A DNA stretch of 6,308 bases from Azoarcus sp. (GTDB lineage: Bacteria; Pseudomonadota; Gammaproteobacteria; Burkholderiales; Rhodocyclaceae). Below the pieces are notes generated by a model. That model was not told the DNA's origin. It did not search any database and was given only the letters and a program-made list of their open reading frames with translations. The translations under genes and the position numbers were made by a program. The stretch is taken from positions 1 through 6,308 of the forward strand of contig JAITWP010000150.1 of assembly GCA_031285365.1 (NCBI GenBank), in the 5' to 3' direction. Shown piece after piece: positions 1-5,497 of this stretch (its first letter is position 1; each line of letters starts with the position of its first letter).

Positions 1-339
1 GACCGCTTCGACCAGAAAACCCTGGGTATGGCCGTTGTATTCGGTGACAATCATGATGTCGCGCGCCGCCTCCTTCCCCAACCCGGCGTACTTGCCCAGA
101 TCGACCACGGGAACCAGCACGCCACGCAGGCTGACCATGCCTTCGACCGAGTCGGGCATTTCGGGTGCAGCGGTAATTTCGGGCGTGCGCATGACTTCCC
201 GTACCTTGAATACGTTGATTCCGAAAGTTTCGCGCCGTCCGTTCCGCTGGTCTTCGCCCAGTGTGAATAGCAGGATTTCGAGTTTGTTCGTCCCGGCCAG
301 CTTGGTACGAGCATCAATGTTTTTCAGCAAATCGGACAT
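1..339 (-). CDS. cheV: Chemotaxis adaptor CheV, N-terminal part (truncated by window edge)
   Basis: This reading frame starts with ATG at 339 and is open through 113 codons to the left edge, so the gene is cut by the window. The start MSDLLKNIDARTKLAG, followed by LEILLFTLG, FGINVFKVREVM and later GMVSLRGVLVPVVDL, is the characteristic opening of CheV: a CheW-like coupling domain. In known CheV proteins a receiver domain follows, which would lie outside this window. CheV couples chemoreceptors to the kinase CheA at the receptor array and is tuned by phosphorylation of its receiver. The FGINVFKVREV signature and the N-terminal helix favour CheV over plain CheW. GGAG at 351-348 lies 8 nt upstream of the ATG and supports this start. 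The gene follows cheB on the same strand after 174 bp, so it may have its own promoter. I could not confirm the receiver. Confidence 0.9.
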   Translation of the reverse strand, partial: MSDLLKNIDARTKLAGTNKLEILLFTLGEDQRNGRRETFGINVFKVREVMRTPEITAAPEMPDSVEGMVSLRGVLVPVVDLGKYAGLGKEAARDIMIVTEYNGHTQGFLVEAV

Positions 340-347
340 TTCGCATT

Positions 348-385
348 CTCCGCCGAAAGCGGCCATATGCCTGGTCAGTGTGACC
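348..385 (-). promoter_or_regulatory. cheV leader: two small hairpins and Shine-Dalgarno site
   Basis: Upstream of cheV, GGAG (351-348) abuts a 4-bp hairpin, GCCG-CTTT-CGGC on the minus strand (363-352). A second hairpin, GGTCA-CAC-TGACC (385-373), lies about 10 nt further upstream. Neither is followed by a T tract, so neither is an intrinsic terminator. They could affect ribosome access or be a protein site, but short stems like these also arise by chance. Confidence 0.3.
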
Positions 386-451
386 GGTTGCAGGGGTTTG
401 CATTTTTCTGACTCTGGATAACCAGCTCTAAAAAATGAGGAACAAAAGCCT

Positions 452-510
452 TCATGCACCCAGCGGATGGGAAAGTATGATGACATTACCACCCATGAAT
501 ACACTCCTCC
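452..510 (-). other. SD-led mini-ORF of 14 codons in the cheB-cheV gap
   Basis: Four bases past the cheB stop, the minus strand carries GGAGGAG (510-504), the strongest Shine-Dalgarno match in the window. Seven bases later an ATG (496-494) opens MGGNVIILSHPLGA, which stops at 452. The stop overlaps a second ATG (455-453, ATGA overlap) opening a 26-codon frame that ends at 375. Neither peptide matches a family I recognise. It could be a leader peptide, the worn-down start of a lost gene, or chance. Only the SD strength and placement support it. Confidence 0.25.
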
Positions 511-513
511 CGA

Positions 514-1206
514 TCATACGCGCGGGTGCTCGGCATGACTGTGAAATCCGCCTCTCAATCGCTGCAATACCCGCGCAGCAACCTCTTCAATCGGGGCAAC
601 CTCTTTCACCGCGCCAAGTAATACCGCTTCACGGGGCATGCCATAGACGACACATGTGGCCTGATCCTGTCCTATCGTCCAGGCTCCCGCCCGCATCATA
701 CGCAGCATACCGGCAGCGCCATCCTTGCCCATGCCGGTAAGGATCACGCCAATTGCTGCGCGCCCGACCTGCTCCGCTGCAGAATGAAACAGCACATCGA
801 CCGAAGGCCGGTGATGGTTGACAGGGTCTGATCGCGACAATTCGCATTGATAGCCACCGTTTGGCGCTTTTTTTATCAGCAGATGTGAATGTCCGGGAGC
901 CAGATAAACCACGCTAGGTTTGATCGACTCGCCATGGATCGCCTCTTTCACGCTCATCTTGCTCAACAGATCGAGACGGCGCGCAAACGAGCCGGTAAAC
1001 ATTTCCGGCATGTGTTGCGTCATGAGAATCGGCGGAACGTCTGCAGGCAACCGGGTCAGGACTTCACGAATGGCTTCGGTTCCGCCCGTCGAAGCGCCGA
1101 TGAAGATAATGGTTCCCGAATAGGGGACGATCCGCTCCCTCGGCAGATTTGTCGTTACCGGAGCATCATGCCGGGCAGGCATCAGGCTTGTTGTCGAGCC
1201 CCGCAC
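514..1206 (-). CDS. cheB: Receiver-less CheB: chemoreceptor glutamate methylesterase/glutamine deamidase
   Basis: The 230-residue product is the catalytic domain of CheB, which hydrolyses methyl-glutamate esters on chemoreceptors and can deamidate their glutamines. The catalytic triad is visible: Ser39 in IGASTGG, His65 in MTQHMP, and Asp162 in LTGMGKDGAAGM. The Ser-His spacing of 26 residues equals that of the enteric enzyme (Ser164, His190). Usual CheB is about 350 residues, with an N-terminal receiver that restrains the esterase until CheA phosphorylates it. Here only about 30 linker-like residues precede the catalytic domain. The cheR stop is 18 bp upstream, so no receiver can be hidden in this gene. 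The start is GTG at 1206, with GGGAG 7 nt upstream; an alternative ATG start is codon 9 (1182). cheD, commonly found near cheR and cheB, is absent here. Family assignment is firm; how its activity is controlled is unknown. Confidence 0.93.
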   Translation of the reverse strand: MRGSTTSLMPARHDAPVTTNLPRERIVPYSGTIIFIGASTGGTEAIREVLTRLPADVPPILMTQHMPEMFTGSFARRLDLLSKMSVKEAIHGESIKPSVVYLAPGHSHLLIKKAPNGGYQCELSRSDPVNHHRPSVDVLFHSAAEQVGRAAIGVILTGMGKDGAAGMLRMMRAGAWTIGQDQATCVVYGMPREAVLLGAVKEVAPIEEVAARVLQRLRGGFHSHAEHPRV

Positions 1207-1218
1207 ATTCTATCTCCC
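1206..1218 (-). promoter_or_regulatory. cheB ribosome binding site with two overlapping start codons
   Basis: GGGAG (1218-1214) precedes an ATGTG string. The in-frame cheB start is the GTG at 1206-1204, 7 nt from the SD. The overlapping ATG at 1208-1206 is in another frame and meets TGA after eight codons. Ribosomes choosing the ATG would make only an 8-residue peptide, so this arrangement could lower CheB output. Confidence 0.5.
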
Positions 1219-1224
1219 AAAAAA

Positions 1225-2205
1225 TCAGCGTAATGGTGAATCCGGACGCACGTACATCGTGCGTCCAATCGAGCGCAGTAAATCGGCGGCATGCGAAAAG
1301 CTCTCGGAATGTCCGGCGTAGACCCGACCATCCAGCCGTAATAGGGGGACGAAGCGTTTCAAAATACCGTATTGCGTCGGTCTGTCGAAATAAATCATGA
1401 CGTTACGGCAAAAAATCGCGTCAAACGCCCCCTGCACCGGCCAAGCCGGAGACAACAGGTTGATACGGCGAAAATTGATGAGCCGCCGCAGCTCGCCTCG
1501 CACGGTATAAGAGCCATCGCTACCGGGAGTAGGGCTGAAATATCGCGACAGATGCGCAGGCGGCACACGATCCAGCCTGTCGCGCCGGTAGACGGCCTTC
1601 TCGGCCTGTGCGAGCACGGAAGTATCGATATCGCTGGCAACGATTTCTACCGGCGGCGTCAGGGAGGAAAAAGTATCGCAGGCCGTCATCGCCAGTGAAT
1701 ATGGTTCTTCTCCCGTCGAGGAGGCACAGCACCATATCCTGATGGTGCGCTTTTCCTTCACCTGCTTGAGTTGGGCGGAAAGAATATCGAAATGGTGCGC
1801 TTCGCGGAAAAAGGAAGTCAGGTTGGTCGTCAGCGAATTGATGAATGCTTCCCATTCACTGCGATCCTGTTCGAGCCGCTTCAGGTACTGCCCAAAGGTT
1901 CGGTCGCCGCATGACCGCAACCGCCGCGCCAATCGGCTATAGACCATATCGTGCTTGGAGGGTGACAGAGCTATCCCGGCGTTCTTGTACAGCAGATCAC
2001 GGATGCGATCAAAATCGGCTTTTGTGAACTCGAACTCGCGCCCCGCAACTGGAACCGTGTCCAGGCTGCTCACGCTCTTTTTCATGGACTCCATCAATTT
2101 CATTGCCGACTGTTCAAGCGGTTTGGGCTGCAATTTTCCCAAACCGGAACGTGCCTCCAAGTCGGGTCTGTTACGGGTATCACGGGAAGACGGAGGAAAG
2201 GTCAT
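1225..2205 (-). CDS. cheR: Chemotaxis protein methyltransferase CheR
   Basis: CheR methylates specific glutamates on chemoreceptors with S-adenosylmethionine and works against CheB for adaptation. Numbering from the ATG at 2205 gives 326 residues. The N-terminal helical domain starts near residue 56 (FEFTKADFDRIRDLLYKNAG) and contains LTTNLTSFFRE at about 125-135. The SAM-binding motif IWCCASSTGEEPYS lies at about 157-170, followed by VASDIDT, FCRNVMIYFD at about 265-274, and GHSES near 298. About 50 extra N-terminal residues of low complexity precede the domain. The ATG at 2220 directly abuts the motB stop but has no Shine-Dalgarno site. The ATG at 2205 has AAAAGG six bases upstream, so I prefer it. 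Inner ATGs near the 40th codon of the longer frame are also possible. The motB-cheR junction implies translational coupling in one operon. Confidence 0.94.
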   Translation of the reverse strand: MTFPPSSRDTRNRPDLEARSGLGKLQPKPLEQSAMKLMESMKKSVSSLDTVPVAGREFEFTKADFDRIRDLLYKNAGIALSPSKHDMVYSRLARRLRSCGDRTFGQYLKRLEQDRSEWEAFINSLTTNLTSFFREAHHFDILSAQLKQVKEKRTIRIWCCASSTGEEPYSLAMTACDTFSSLTPPVEIVASDIDTSVLAQAEKAVYRRDRLDRVPPAHLSRYFSPTPGSDGSYTVRGELRRLINFRRINLLSPAWPVQGAFDAIFCRNVMIYFDRPTQYGILKRFVPLLRLDGRVYAGHSESFSHAADLLRSIGRTMYVRPDSPLR

Positions 2206-2211
2206 GACAAA

Positions 2212-2217
2212 CCTTTT
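2212..2217 (-). promoter_or_regulatory. Ribosome binding site that decides the cheR start
   Basis: AAAAGG on the minus strand lies six bases before the ATG at 2205-2203 and inside the first codons of the longer frame from 2220. The 20 bases before the 2220 ATG contain no purine-rich SD, so this weak site favours the shorter CheR. Confidence 0.45.
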
Positions 2218-2220
2218 CAT

Positions 2221-3222
2221 CTATGGCCGGTGAGCGGGAGCGTCATTGGGCAGCGCTCTCTCGATGTCACGAAGCAGTTCCTCTGCTTCCGGAGTCGATT
2301 GAACCGAAGCCTCGGGCGCATGGCCGATCAGTTCACTGCGAATGGCTTCCTCGGATTCCTTGTTGAGCACGATGATGCTGATGCGCCGATTGATCGGGTT
2401 CAACGGATCGTCGTTATCCAGTTGAACGGTATCGGACAGTCCCACCACGCGGACCATCTTGTATGCTCCCAAACCACCGGCAACCAATTCACGCCGCGCC
2501 GCATTGGCGCGGTTCGATGAGAGTTCCCAGTTGGAAAAACCCCGTTCGCCACCCGCGTACTGGGACGAATCAGTATGCCCTGAAAGGCTGATTCGGTTAT
2601 CAACCTCATTGAGCGCCTGACCAATGGCACGCAGCAACCCTCCGCTATACGGGTGCAATTTATCGCTGGAAAGATCGAACATCGGCCGATTCAGTTCATC
2701 GACGATCTGGATGCGCAGCCCCTCCGAGATGATATCGATCAATATCTGGTTCTTGAACGTGCGTAACTGGGTATTGGCCTCGATGAGTGCCTCGATTTTT
2801 CCTTTGAGGTCGATCAGGCGAAGCCGTTCGCGCTGCCTTTCCAGTTCCAGCCCTTCGGAATCTGCCGCGCCCTTTTGCCTCTGGCGTGAGGCATCGGTGT
2901 TGATCGCCCGCTTCGTAGGCGTATCAGCGCGCCGCACCTGCCCCACCTTGCGGGACAAGTCTTCGCCGCCGCCCTTCACGATGCTCGAACTGTCGCCCAC
3001 CCCTTCCCCGCCTCGCATCGCCATCTTGAGCGGACTTTTGAAATGATCGGCGATGCCCTTGAGATCCCCCTGGGCAGTAGAACCGAGCAGCCACATCATC
3101 AGGAAAAACGCCATCATTGCGGTCACGAAGTCGGCATAGGCAATTTTCCATGCCCCGCCGTGCCTGCCGGCAGTAATTTTCTTGATGCGCTTGACGATGA
3201 TGGGCTGCTGGGTATCACTCAT
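2221..3222 (-). CDS. motB: Flagellar motor stator protein MotB
   Basis: MotB (333 residues) anchors the stator to peptidoglycan and, with MotA, forms the ion channel that drives flagellar rotation. A cytoplasmic basic stretch (residues 9-20) is followed by one membrane helix at about 28-50. The helix carries the proton-binding aspartate, Asp31 in AWKIAYADFVTAMMAF, matching Asp32 of E. coli. A plug-like segment and a charged, coiled linker (about 90-160) follow. The OmpA-like peptidoglycan-binding domain contains LSGHTDSS (213-220), FSNWELSSNRANAARREL (229-246) and NRRISIIVLN. The AYAD motif fits proton-type MotB. ATG at 3222 has GAGGGG nine bases upstream, overlapping the motA stop. motA ends 13 bp upstream and cheR begins at or just inside the end of motB, so the genes look co-transcribed. 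Length and motifs are intact. Confidence 0.97.
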   Translation of the reverse strand: MSDTQQPIIVKRIKKITAGRHGGAWKIAYADFVTAMMAFFLMMWLLGSTAQGDLKGIADHFKSPLKMAMRGGEGVGDSSSIVKGGGEDLSRKVGQVRRADTPTKRAINTDASRQRQKGAADSEGLELERQRERLRLIDLKGKIEALIEANTQLRTFKNQILIDIISEGLRIQIVDELNRPMFDLSSDKLHPYSGGLLRAIGQALNEVDNRISLSGHTDSSQYAGGERGFSNWELSSNRANAARRELVAGGLGAYKMVRVVGLSDTVQLDNDDPLNPINRRISIIVLNKESEEAIRSELIGHAPEASVQSTPEAEELLRDIERALPNDAPAHRP

Positions 3223-3235
3223 CGCTCACGGCCCC

Positions 3236-4090
3236 TCAACCTCTGCGGCTCTTGAGTTCTTGTTCGAGTTCCAGGAAAGTAGGCCGGTCGTTGGCATACA
3301 GCACCTTGCGGCCGAATTCCACCGCGATCTGGGGGGCGTAGCCATTCATGCTTGCCAGCAACACCACTTTTATCACCTGGAAAATCTTGCTGCTTTCCTC
3401 GATCTTCTGCCTGATCTGGCTTGCTATCGGGCAAATGAACCCATATGAAAGAAGGATACCCAGGAAAGTTCCTACCAGCGCTCCGGCAATCATCTTGCCC
3501 AGCACTGCGGGCGGTTCTCCCACCGCGCCCATCGTGCTGACCACTCCCATCACGCAGACCACGATCCCGTAGGCCGGCATCGCCTGCCCGATTTCGTCGA
3601 TCGCGTGCGGGGCCTGATGCGCCTCCTGATGATGGGTTTCGATTTCCATGTCCATCAGGTTTTCGATCTCGAACGCATTGAGGTTTCCGCCCACCATCAT
3701 GCGCAGGTAGTCGCACATGAACTCGATGCCATGATGATCGGAAGCGACATTTGGGTATTTGGCAAAGATGGGACTGGAATCCGGTGTCTCGACATCGTTT
3801 TCTATCGACATCAAACCTTCCTTGCGTACCTTGGCGAGTATTTCGTAGAGCAGTGAAAGAAGATCGACATAGAAGGCTCGATTGAACTTCGAGCCTTTGA
3901 ATATCAGTCCCAGCGACTTGATCGAAGACTTCAACACCTTGGTACCGTTGCTGGCGATAAAGCCGCCGACGAACAGCCCGAAGATGGCCACGTATTCGGC
4001 TGGAACCCATAGCGCAATGAGGCTGCCATGAACCGCAAACGATCCCAGCGCAGAGACAAGGATGACGACGTAACCTATGAGCAGTAACAC
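3236..4090 (-). CDS. motA: Flagellar motor stator protein MotA
   Basis: MotA (284 residues) is the inner-membrane stator subunit that pushes on the rotor protein FliG. The start is GTG at 4090, giving MLLLIGYVVILV, which lines up exactly with the start of enteric MotA; GGAG lies 6 nt upstream. Four membrane segments are visible at about 2-20, 32-48, 170-190 and 200-222. The torque-generating loop carries Arg89 and Glu97 (AKVRKEGLMSIENDVE), equal to E. coli Arg90 and Glu98. The channel prolines are Pro172 (MPAYGIV) and Pro221 (GFICPIAS), matching Pro173 and Pro222. The C-terminal YAPQIAVEFGRKVLY is also typical. It is followed closely by motB. The 305-bp gap upstream suggests a separate promoter from flhDC, but I could not identify a convincing sigma-28 promoter. 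Confidence 0.97.
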   Translation of the reverse strand: MLLLIGYVVILVSALGSFAVHGSLIALWVPAEYVAIFGLFVGGFIASNGTKVLKSSIKSLGLIFKGSKFNRAFYVDLLSLLYEILAKVRKEGLMSIENDVETPDSSPIFAKYPNVASDHHGIEFMCDYLRMMVGGNLNAFEIENLMDMEIETHHQEAHQAPHAIDEIGQAMPAYGIVVCVMGVVSTMGAVGEPPAVLGKMIAGALVGTFLGILLSYGFICPIASQIRQKIEESSKIFQVIKVVLLASMNGYAPQIAVEFGRKVLYANDRPTFLELEQELKSRRG

Positions 4091-4223
4091 GGGTTACTCC
4101 AGAACAGCAGACGAGTTCATACAATGCATGAGTTCCAACAGCCTCGCCGTGAAAACTTGAAGCTGGAATATAAAAAGGTGTGCGAAGCGGGTGACCCATC
4201 GCGCAAAGCGCGCAGACCCTACC

Positions 4224-4282
4224 GCCTCCCTCTTGAGGGAGGTGTCGCCCGCCGAAGGCGGGTGACGGTGGGAGTAGCAACG
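4224..4282 (+). repeat. REP-like two-hairpin repeat, copy 1
   Basis: The unit starts with an 8-bp stem, CCTCCCTC-TT-GAGGGAGG (4225-4242). A second stem follows at 4245-4265, with CCCGCC/GGCGGG around a GAA loop and outer pairs including one G-U. It ends in a tail, TGACGGTGGGAGTAGCAACG. Read from the opposite strand, the second copy at 4328-4384 shows the same order of parts. The two-hairpin layout in an inverted pair resembles REP doublets (REPIN/BIME-type elements). No transposase is in the window and I saw no target-site duplication. Confidence 0.8.
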
Positions 4283-4327
4283 CCTGAATACGTGCAACAG
4301 GTCAAACAAACAACATGGAAGCCGAAT

Positions 4328-4384
4328 CGCTGCAACTCCCTCCGTCACGCGCTTCGCGCGTGCCACCTCCCTCAAGAGGGAGGC
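4328..4384 (-). repeat. REP-like two-hairpin repeat, copy 2 (inverted)
   Basis: On the minus strand this copy has the same first hairpin, CCTCCCTC-TT-GAGGGAGG (4383-4366). The second stem is CACGCGC-GAA-GCGCGTG (4362-4346), and the tail TGACGGAGGGAGTTGCAGCG closely follows that of copy 1. The second stem differs in sequence from copy 1 but stays paired, including a C-G to G-C change at one position. The first hairpin begins 11 bases after the flhC stop, so it would form in the flhDC transcript. It has no T tract, so it is not a standard intrinsic terminator, but it could protect the mRNA 3' end. Confidence 0.8.
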
Positions 4385-4395
4385 ATGAGTCAGAG

Positions 4396-4953
4396 TCAGA
4401 GCTCCGCCATCTCCAGCTCGCGCGTTTTACGCACGGCGGCCTGCCGGGTCTTGCCCGCGCGTGACGGCATATTGCACAGTCCGCACACGTAGCCGCGCTT
4501 CGGGTCATGGGCATGCGCGACGAAACTTCCGCCACAATCACGGCATTCGGACAGTTGCAGAAGATCGGCATCGAAAAAACGAACCAGCGTCCAGGCCCGG
4601 GTCAGGCTCAATACCGGTTCTACCCTTCCGACCTCGATCTGATCGAGATAGAGGTGATACGCCTTGATGATCGCATCCAGTCCGCTTAATCCCTCGCAAT
4701 GCCCGAAATAGCGGTAATACCCCATGAAAAGCGAAGAATGGACATTGGGCTGCCAGGTCATGAACCAGTCGGTCGAAAACGGCAACATGCCTTTCGGAGG
4801 AGAAACGCCGCGTACTTCCTTGTAGATTCTGAGCAGCTTTTCACGACTCAGCCGGGTCTCGGCTTCGAGCATCTGCATGCGCGCACCAAGCCTGACCATT
4901 TCAGCGGCACGATGAATATCTTCCGCTTCGTCGATGATTCGTTTGTTTTTCAT
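4396..4953 (-). CDS. flhC: Flagellar master regulator subunit FlhC
   Basis: FlhC joins FlhD in the FlhD4C2 complex, which activates class II flagellar promoters with sigma-70 RNA polymerase. The 185-residue product has the family core: GARMQMLEAETRLSREKL, then SPPKGMLPFSTDWFMTW at about 51-67, IIKAYHLYLDQ and LTRAWTLVRF. The four zinc-binding cysteines fall at 137, 140, 157 and 160 (CRDC and CGLC), the same positions as in E. coli FlhC. A longer frame begins with GTG at 4980 and overlaps the flhD stop. I chose the ATG at 4953 because it aligns exactly with the enteric N-terminus and is preceded by a strong GGAGAG. flhD ends 23 bp upstream, so the pair is an operon. The C-terminal tail is shorter than in E. 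coli (192 residues). Nothing suggests damage. Confidence 0.97.
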   Translation of the reverse strand: MKNKRIIDEAEDIHRAAEMVRLGARMQMLEAETRLSREKLLRIYKEVRGVSPPKGMLPFSTDWFMTWQPNVHSSLFMGYYRYFGHCEGLSGLDAIIKAYHLYLDQIEVGRVEPVLSLTRAWTLVRFFDADLLQLSECRDCGGSFVAHAHDPKRGYVCGLCNMPSRAGKTRQAAVRKTRELEMAEL

Positions 4954-4960
4954 TTGCTCT

Positions 4961-4966
4961 CTCTCC
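4961..4966 (-). promoter_or_regulatory. Ribosome binding site that decides the flhC start
   Basis: GGAGAG, followed by further GA repeats, lies just upstream of the ATG at 4953-4951. It sits inside the longer frame that would start at GTG 4980. The latter start has no comparable SD, so this site supports the 185-residue FlhC. Confidence 0.7.
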
Positions 4967-4976
4967 AGGAGCAAGG

Positions 4977-5294
4977 TCACGAGACCTCTACAGTCGAACG
5001 GTTGGCCGCGATGATGGCCGCGTGCAACGTGGAAGCCGTCTCGTCCCGACCCTCTCCGGCCATCAGGCGAGCCATTCTGTCGTCATCGAAACGGAAGCGT
5101 GGAATCAATACAGGGCTGTCGGCCATTTTGACCAACCTGGCCGCCGACAGATTTTCGATGAAATCCGCCAATGCCTTACTGATTCCCAACCTGAACATGG
5201 CCGTTTCCCGATCACAGCGCAGCATTTTCTGCGCAAGCATCAGGTACGCAATATTCAATTCCCGGATTTCAACCTGAAAGTTTGGATGGTTCAT
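4977..5294 (-). CDS. flhD: Flagellar master regulator subunit FlhD
   Basis: FlhD is the partner of FlhC in the transcription activator at the top of the flagellar cascade. The 105-residue product aligns without gaps to the start of enteric FlhD: LNIAYLMLAQKML (13-25), AMFRLGI (32-38), LVKMADSPVLIPRFRFDDD (54-72). The C-terminus is about ten residues shorter than in E. coli. Cys65, which forms an inter-subunit disulfide in the E. coli FlhD crystal structure, is Pro65 here; the only cysteine is Cys27. ATG at 5294 has GAGAGA (5306-5301) six bases upstream. flhC follows after 23 bp. The 5' region carries several palindromes that may be operator sites. I infer this operon is the control point for the motility genes of this genome. 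Confidence 0.96.
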   Translation of the reverse strand: MNHPNFQVEIRELNIAYLMLAQKMLRCDRETAMFRLGISKALADFIENLSAARLVKMADSPVLIPRFRFDDDRMARLMAGEGRDETASTLHAAIIAANRSTVEVS

Positions 5295-5312
5295 TGAAAA
5301 TCTCTCGCTTTT

Positions 5313-5327
5313 GAGTCACTCCGACTC
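5313..5327. repeat. Small inverted repeat in the flhD leader
   Basis: GAGTC-ACTCC-GACTC is a 5-bp inverted repeat with a 5-base centre. It lies between the putative -10 region and the flhD Shine-Dalgarno site, so it could be part of the untranslated leader. It is short and alone would be unremarkable; the two larger palindromes beside it make it worth noting. Confidence 0.45.
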
Positions 5328-5328
5328 C

Positions 5329-5355
5329 CTATCGGAAACTTCCCGATACGTTTGA
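5329..5355 (-). promoter_or_regulatory. Possible sigma-28-like promoter for flhDC (weak)
   Basis: On the minus strand TCCGATAG (5336-5329) matches six of eight bases of the sigma-28 -10 element GCCGATAA. Eleven bases upstream, TCAAACGT (5355-5348) matches only four of eight bases of TAAAGTTT. The predicted transcript would start about 30 bases before flhD, a sensible leader length. The weak -35 and the overlap with palindromes, which force part of the sequence, keep confidence low. Confidence 0.22.
5330..5348. promoter_or_regulatory. 19-bp near-perfect palindrome upstream of flhD
   Basis: TATCGGAAACTTCCCGATA pairs with itself at all positions but one (a G-T wobble) around a single central base. 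It lies 36 bp upstream of the flhD ATG. Palindromes of this length are typical operators for dimeric regulators. I do not recognise the binding protein. It overlaps a sequence resembling a sigma-28 -10 element. Confidence 0.55.
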
Positions 5356-5362
5356 AACGTAT
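5346..5362. promoter_or_regulatory. 17-bp perfect palindrome upstream of flhD
   Basis: ATACGTTT-G-AAACGTAT is a perfect 8-bp inverted repeat around one base. It overlaps the end of the 5330-5348 palindrome by three bases. Two dyads laid end to end just before the master regulator suggest cooperative binding by a repressor or activator. No T tract follows on either strand, so a terminator is unlikely. The cognate protein is unknown. Confidence 0.6.
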
Positions 5363-5497
5363 TCAAGAAACTGACGAAGCCAAATTAGAGTAGGTACTCA
5401 GCACTCGCAAGATGAATAATTCACGCTTCATGGCCGTTGTTACCGCCAGCGTCAATTTCCCACATTTCATTGCAAAATACGGCACAAAACGCCAGCG

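Larger units (their letters stand above)
4091..4395. other. Intergenic region flhC-motA with hairpin-rich repeats
   Basis: The 305 bp between the flhC stop and the motA start hold no gene I can support. The part nearest flhC (4224-4384) is an inverted pair of two-hairpin repeats. Next to it, 4200-4212 forms CGCGC-AAA-GCGCG, and the bases around 4178-4196 resemble a worn copy of the second hairpin. The motA-proximal 110 bp are less structured and end in the motA ribosome binding site (4100-4097). Frames across this region give peptides that are only translated repeat sequence. Confidence 0.75.

Noticed and set aside
1..339. CheW rather than CheV
   Set aside because: The N-terminal helix and the FGINVFKVREV motif are typical of CheV; final proof would be a receiver beyond the left edge.
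452..480. Terminator after cheB formed by CCCA-TCCGC-TGGG with a downstream T6 run
   Set aside because: The stem is only 4 bp and the T run is more than 20 bases away, too far for an intrinsic terminator.
4134..4160. Possible sigma-28 promoter for motA
   Set aside because: TCAAGTTT (4160-4153, minus strand) matches a -35 well, but at the right spacing the -10 position reads CTGTTGGA, which does not resemble GCCGATAA.
3219..4280. Long minus-strand frame (353 codons) covering motA and part of the repeats
   Set aside because: It is an alternative frame of motA, which has unmistakable MotA motifs; its product is rich in Arg, Gly and His and shows no domain, as expected of a shadow frame in GC-rich DNA.
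4366..4383. Intrinsic terminator after flhC
   Set aside because: The stem is strong and well placed, but no T tract follows on the minus strand and an identical hairpin recurs in copy 1, so it is better explained as a REP-like repeat.
4124..4492. Plus-strand frame of 122 codons across the flhC-motA gap, and a minus-strand frame at 4094-4375
   Set aside because: Both mostly translate the REP-like repeats (LPLEGG and LPQEGG peptides come from the first hairpin) and the former runs antisense into flhC. No SD or family resemblance.
4954..4980. GTG start for flhC overlapping the flhD stop
   Set aside because: It adds nine residues absent from FlhC relatives, and the strong SD sits just before the ATG at 4953.
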